NCBI RefSeq assembly: GCF_049670895.1
Contig: NZ_CP187170.1
DNA: 64,000 bases
Direction: 5' to 3' (one strand)
DNA from: Pasteurella sp049670895
GTDB lineage: Bacteria > Pseudomonadota > Gammaproteobacteria > Enterobacterales > Pasteurellaceae
Part shown: piece after piece, positions 62,401-64,000 of the stretch
Layout of the letters: each line of letters opens with the position of its first letter
How positions within the stretch are numbered: position 1 is the first letter of the stretch
Notes under the pieces: generated by a model
Databases searched by the model: none
What the model was told of the DNA's origin: nothing
Seen by the model: only the letters and a program-made list of their open reading frames with translations
Program-made: the position numbers and the translations under genes

Positions 62401-63244
62401 CCTATTCCAAAAATCAACCATTGCCATGATTTTTGGCTGGATGATTTTCTTAGTTTTTGTACCGAATGTTTTGGTGCTCACCGTGAGTTTTCTCACGAGA
62501 GACGGCAGCAATTTTTACGCCTTACCCTTTACATTAGAAAACTATACACGTTTATTTGAACCCTTATATGCTCAAGTAGTCTGGAATTCCTTGTATATGT
62601 CGGGTTTGGCAACCATTGTGTGCTTATTGATTGGCTATCCATTCGCTTTTCTGCTCACAAAAATTAACCCGAAATATCGCCCATTCTTACTCTTTTTAGT
62701 GGTGTTGCCGTTCTGGACGAACTCTCTAATCCGGATTTATGGCATGAAAATTTTCTTAGGGGTGAAAGGGATTTTAAACAGTACATTAATGTCTATTGGC
62801 ATCATTGATGAACCTATCCGCATCTTAAATACGGAAGTTGCCGTTATTATCGGCTTAGTGTATTTGCTCCTTCCGTTTATGATTCTGCCACTTTATGCCA
62901 CAATTGAAAAATTGGATCACCGTTTGCTTGAAGCAGCAAAAGACTTAGGGGCAAATGCTTTCCAACGTTTTATTAAAGTGATTATTCCCCTCACCATGCC
63001 GGGCATTATTGCAGGTTGCTTGCTTGTGCTATTACCTGCCATGGGGATGTTCTATGTTGCAGACTTATTAGGTGGTGCAAAAGTCTTGTTAGTGGGTAAC
63101 GTGATTAAGAGTGAATTCTTAATTTCGCGTAACTGGCCATTTGGTTCTGCAATTAGTATTGGTTTAACCCTCTTAATGGCATTGCTCATTTTTGTGTATT
63201 ACAGAGCAAGTAAATTAATGAATAAGAAAATGGAGTTGGAATAA
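62390..63244 (+). CDS. potB: Spermidine/putrescine ABC transporter permease PotB
   Basis: 284-residue inner-membrane permease with six membrane segments; the cytoplasmic coupling motif EAAKDLGANAFQRFIKVIIPLTMPG (EAA motif, about residues 180-205) contacts PotA. Start overlaps the potA 3' end; its stop shares an A with the potC start (TAATG). Standard polyamine-operon order. Confidence 0.96.
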   Translation: MKNNLFQKSTIAMIFGWMIFLVFVPNVLVLTVSFLTRDGSNFYALPFTLENYTRLFEPLYAQVVWNSLYMSGLATIVCLLIGYPFAFLLTKINPKYRPFLLFLVVLPFWTNSLIRIYGMKIFLGVKGILNSTLMSIGIIDEPIRILNTEVAVIIGLVYLLLPFMILPLYATIEKLDHRLLEAAKDLGANAFQRFIKVIIPLTMPGIIAGCLLVLLPAMGMFYVADLLGGAKVLLVGNVIKSEFLISRNWPFGSAISIGLTLLMALLIFVYYRASKLMNKKMELE

Positions 63245-64000
63245 TGAGCCGTTTGCTACGTAATATCTTTATGTTTGTGGTATACGCTTATTTGTATATC
63301 CCAATTATCATTCTTGTTACCAATTCATTTAATGATGATCGTTACGGTTTAACGTGGAAAGGCTTTAGCTGGAAATGGTACGAACGTTTATTTAACAACG
63401 ATACCTTGATCCAAGCGGCGATTCATTCCGTCACCATTGCCTTTTTTGCTGCAACCTTTGCCACCATCATCGGTGGATTAACCGCTATCGCACTTTATCG
63501 CTATCGTTTCCGTGGAAAACAGGCTGTGAGTGGTATGTTGTTTATCGTTATGATGTCGCCAGATATCGTAATGGCAGTATCACTATTGGCGTTATTTATG
63601 ATTGTGGGGATCAATTTAGGTTTCTGGTCATTATTATTGGCACACATTACTTTCTGCTTACCTTATGTGGTTGTGACCATTTTCTCAAGACTGAAAGGCT
63701 TTGATGCGAAAATGCTTGAGGCAGCAAAAGATTTGGGTGCGGGTGAAATTACGATTTTACGAAAAATCATCTTCCCACTTGCGTTACCAGCCATTATTTC
63801 AGGTTGGTTATTGAGCTTTACCATTTCATTAGATGATGTTGTGGTGTCCTCTTTTGTCAGTGGTGTAAGTTATGAAATTTTACCATTAAAAATCTTCTCA
63901 TTAGTGAAAACAGGTGTAACACCAGAAGTGAATGCATTGGCGACTATCATGATCGTCTTGTCTTTATTCCTCGTGGTATTAAGCCAAGTTATCGCAAGAA
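63244..64000 (+). CDS. potC: Spermidine/putrescine ABC transporter permease PotC (3' end cut)
   Basis: 252 codons are visible and the frame is still open at the window edge; relatives have about 256 residues, so only a few are missing. Starts MSRLLRNIFMFVVYAYLYIP; six membrane segments; EAA motif EAAKDLGAGEITILRKIIFPLALP at about residues 160-183. TAATG coupling to potB. The binding-protein gene potD, if present, is beyond the edge or elsewhere. Confidence 0.95.
   Translation, partial: MSRLLRNIFMFVVYAYLYIPIIILVTNSFNDDRYGLTWKGFSWKWYERLFNNDTLIQAAIHSVTIAFFAATFATIIGGLTAIALYRYRFRGKQAVSGMLFIVMMSPDIVMAVSLLALFMIVGINLGFWSLLLAHITFCLPYVVVTIFSRLKGFDAKMLEAAKDLGAGEITILRKIIFPLALPAIISGWLLSFTISLDDVVVSSFVSGVSYEILPLKIFSLVKTGVTPEVNALATIMIVLSLFLVVLSQVIAR

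Overview
The window comes from a member of the Pasteurellaceae, in the subgroup that uses the Haemophilus-type DNA uptake sequence: more than 30 exact copies of AAGTGCGGT or its complement are scattered through genes and paired at gene ends. Most proteins read as close relatives of H. influenzae proteins, but a complete gltA next to sucAB/sucCD (H. influenzae lacks gltA) points to a Pasteurella- or Rodentibacter-like genome. This is an inference from gene content; I cannot name the species.

Layout. 1-3.9 kb: sppA (cut by the left edge), a YdjA-type nitroreductase, a DUF695/RraB-type protein, xthA, folE. 3.96-7.04 kb: an orphan CRISPR array of 41 repeats and 40 spacers with its leader on the left and no cas genes in the window; it sits between folE and moeA. 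7.25-10.8 kb: moeA-moeB, ubiX, an unrecognised membrane protein. 11-17.2 kb: lldD, a PurR-controlled purine permease, galE, ampG, adk. 17.4-25.7 kb: sucD, sucC, a decayed gene remnant, sucB, sucA and divergent gltA, giving citrate synthase, 2-oxoglutarate dehydrogenase E1/E2 and succinyl-CoA synthetase. 25.8-32.7 kb: ilvE, the GcvB small RNA divergent from gcvA, rlmM, a 2-Cys peroxiredoxin, metC, and aroG with a TrpR operator. 32.8-43.1 kb: lolCDE, a 2-hydroxyacid dehydrogenase, a surface O-acetyltransferase, kdsA, sirB1, prmC, prfA. 43.3-50.2 kb: two related lipoproteins, yecM, argS, a candidate CRP-activated small RNA, mdh, argR, yfcH, a YcbL-type hydrolase. 50.2-59.5 kb: ycbK, an L,D-transpeptidase, prc, proQ, letA-letB. 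59.7-64 kb: pepT and potABC (potC cut by the right edge).

Themes. Much of the window serves central carbon and amino-acid metabolism and the cell envelope (Lol lipoprotein export, LetAB lipid transport, KDO synthesis, peptidoglycan crosslinking and its protease). Regulation is readable directly: PurR, TrpR, GcvA and CRP-like operators, many hairpin terminators, and inverted uptake-sequence pairs serving as terminators.

Most unusual: (i) the 40-spacer array, whose crRNA-sense spacers are strongly pyrimidine-rich by hand count, as expected if crRNAs are mostly antisense to mRNA (an RNA-targeting, type III-like system with cas genes elsewhere); and (ii) a compact, apparently undescribed small-RNA gene between argS and mdh with a CRP site about 61 bases upstream of its predicted start. 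No rRNA, tRNA, insertion sequence or prophage was recognised.
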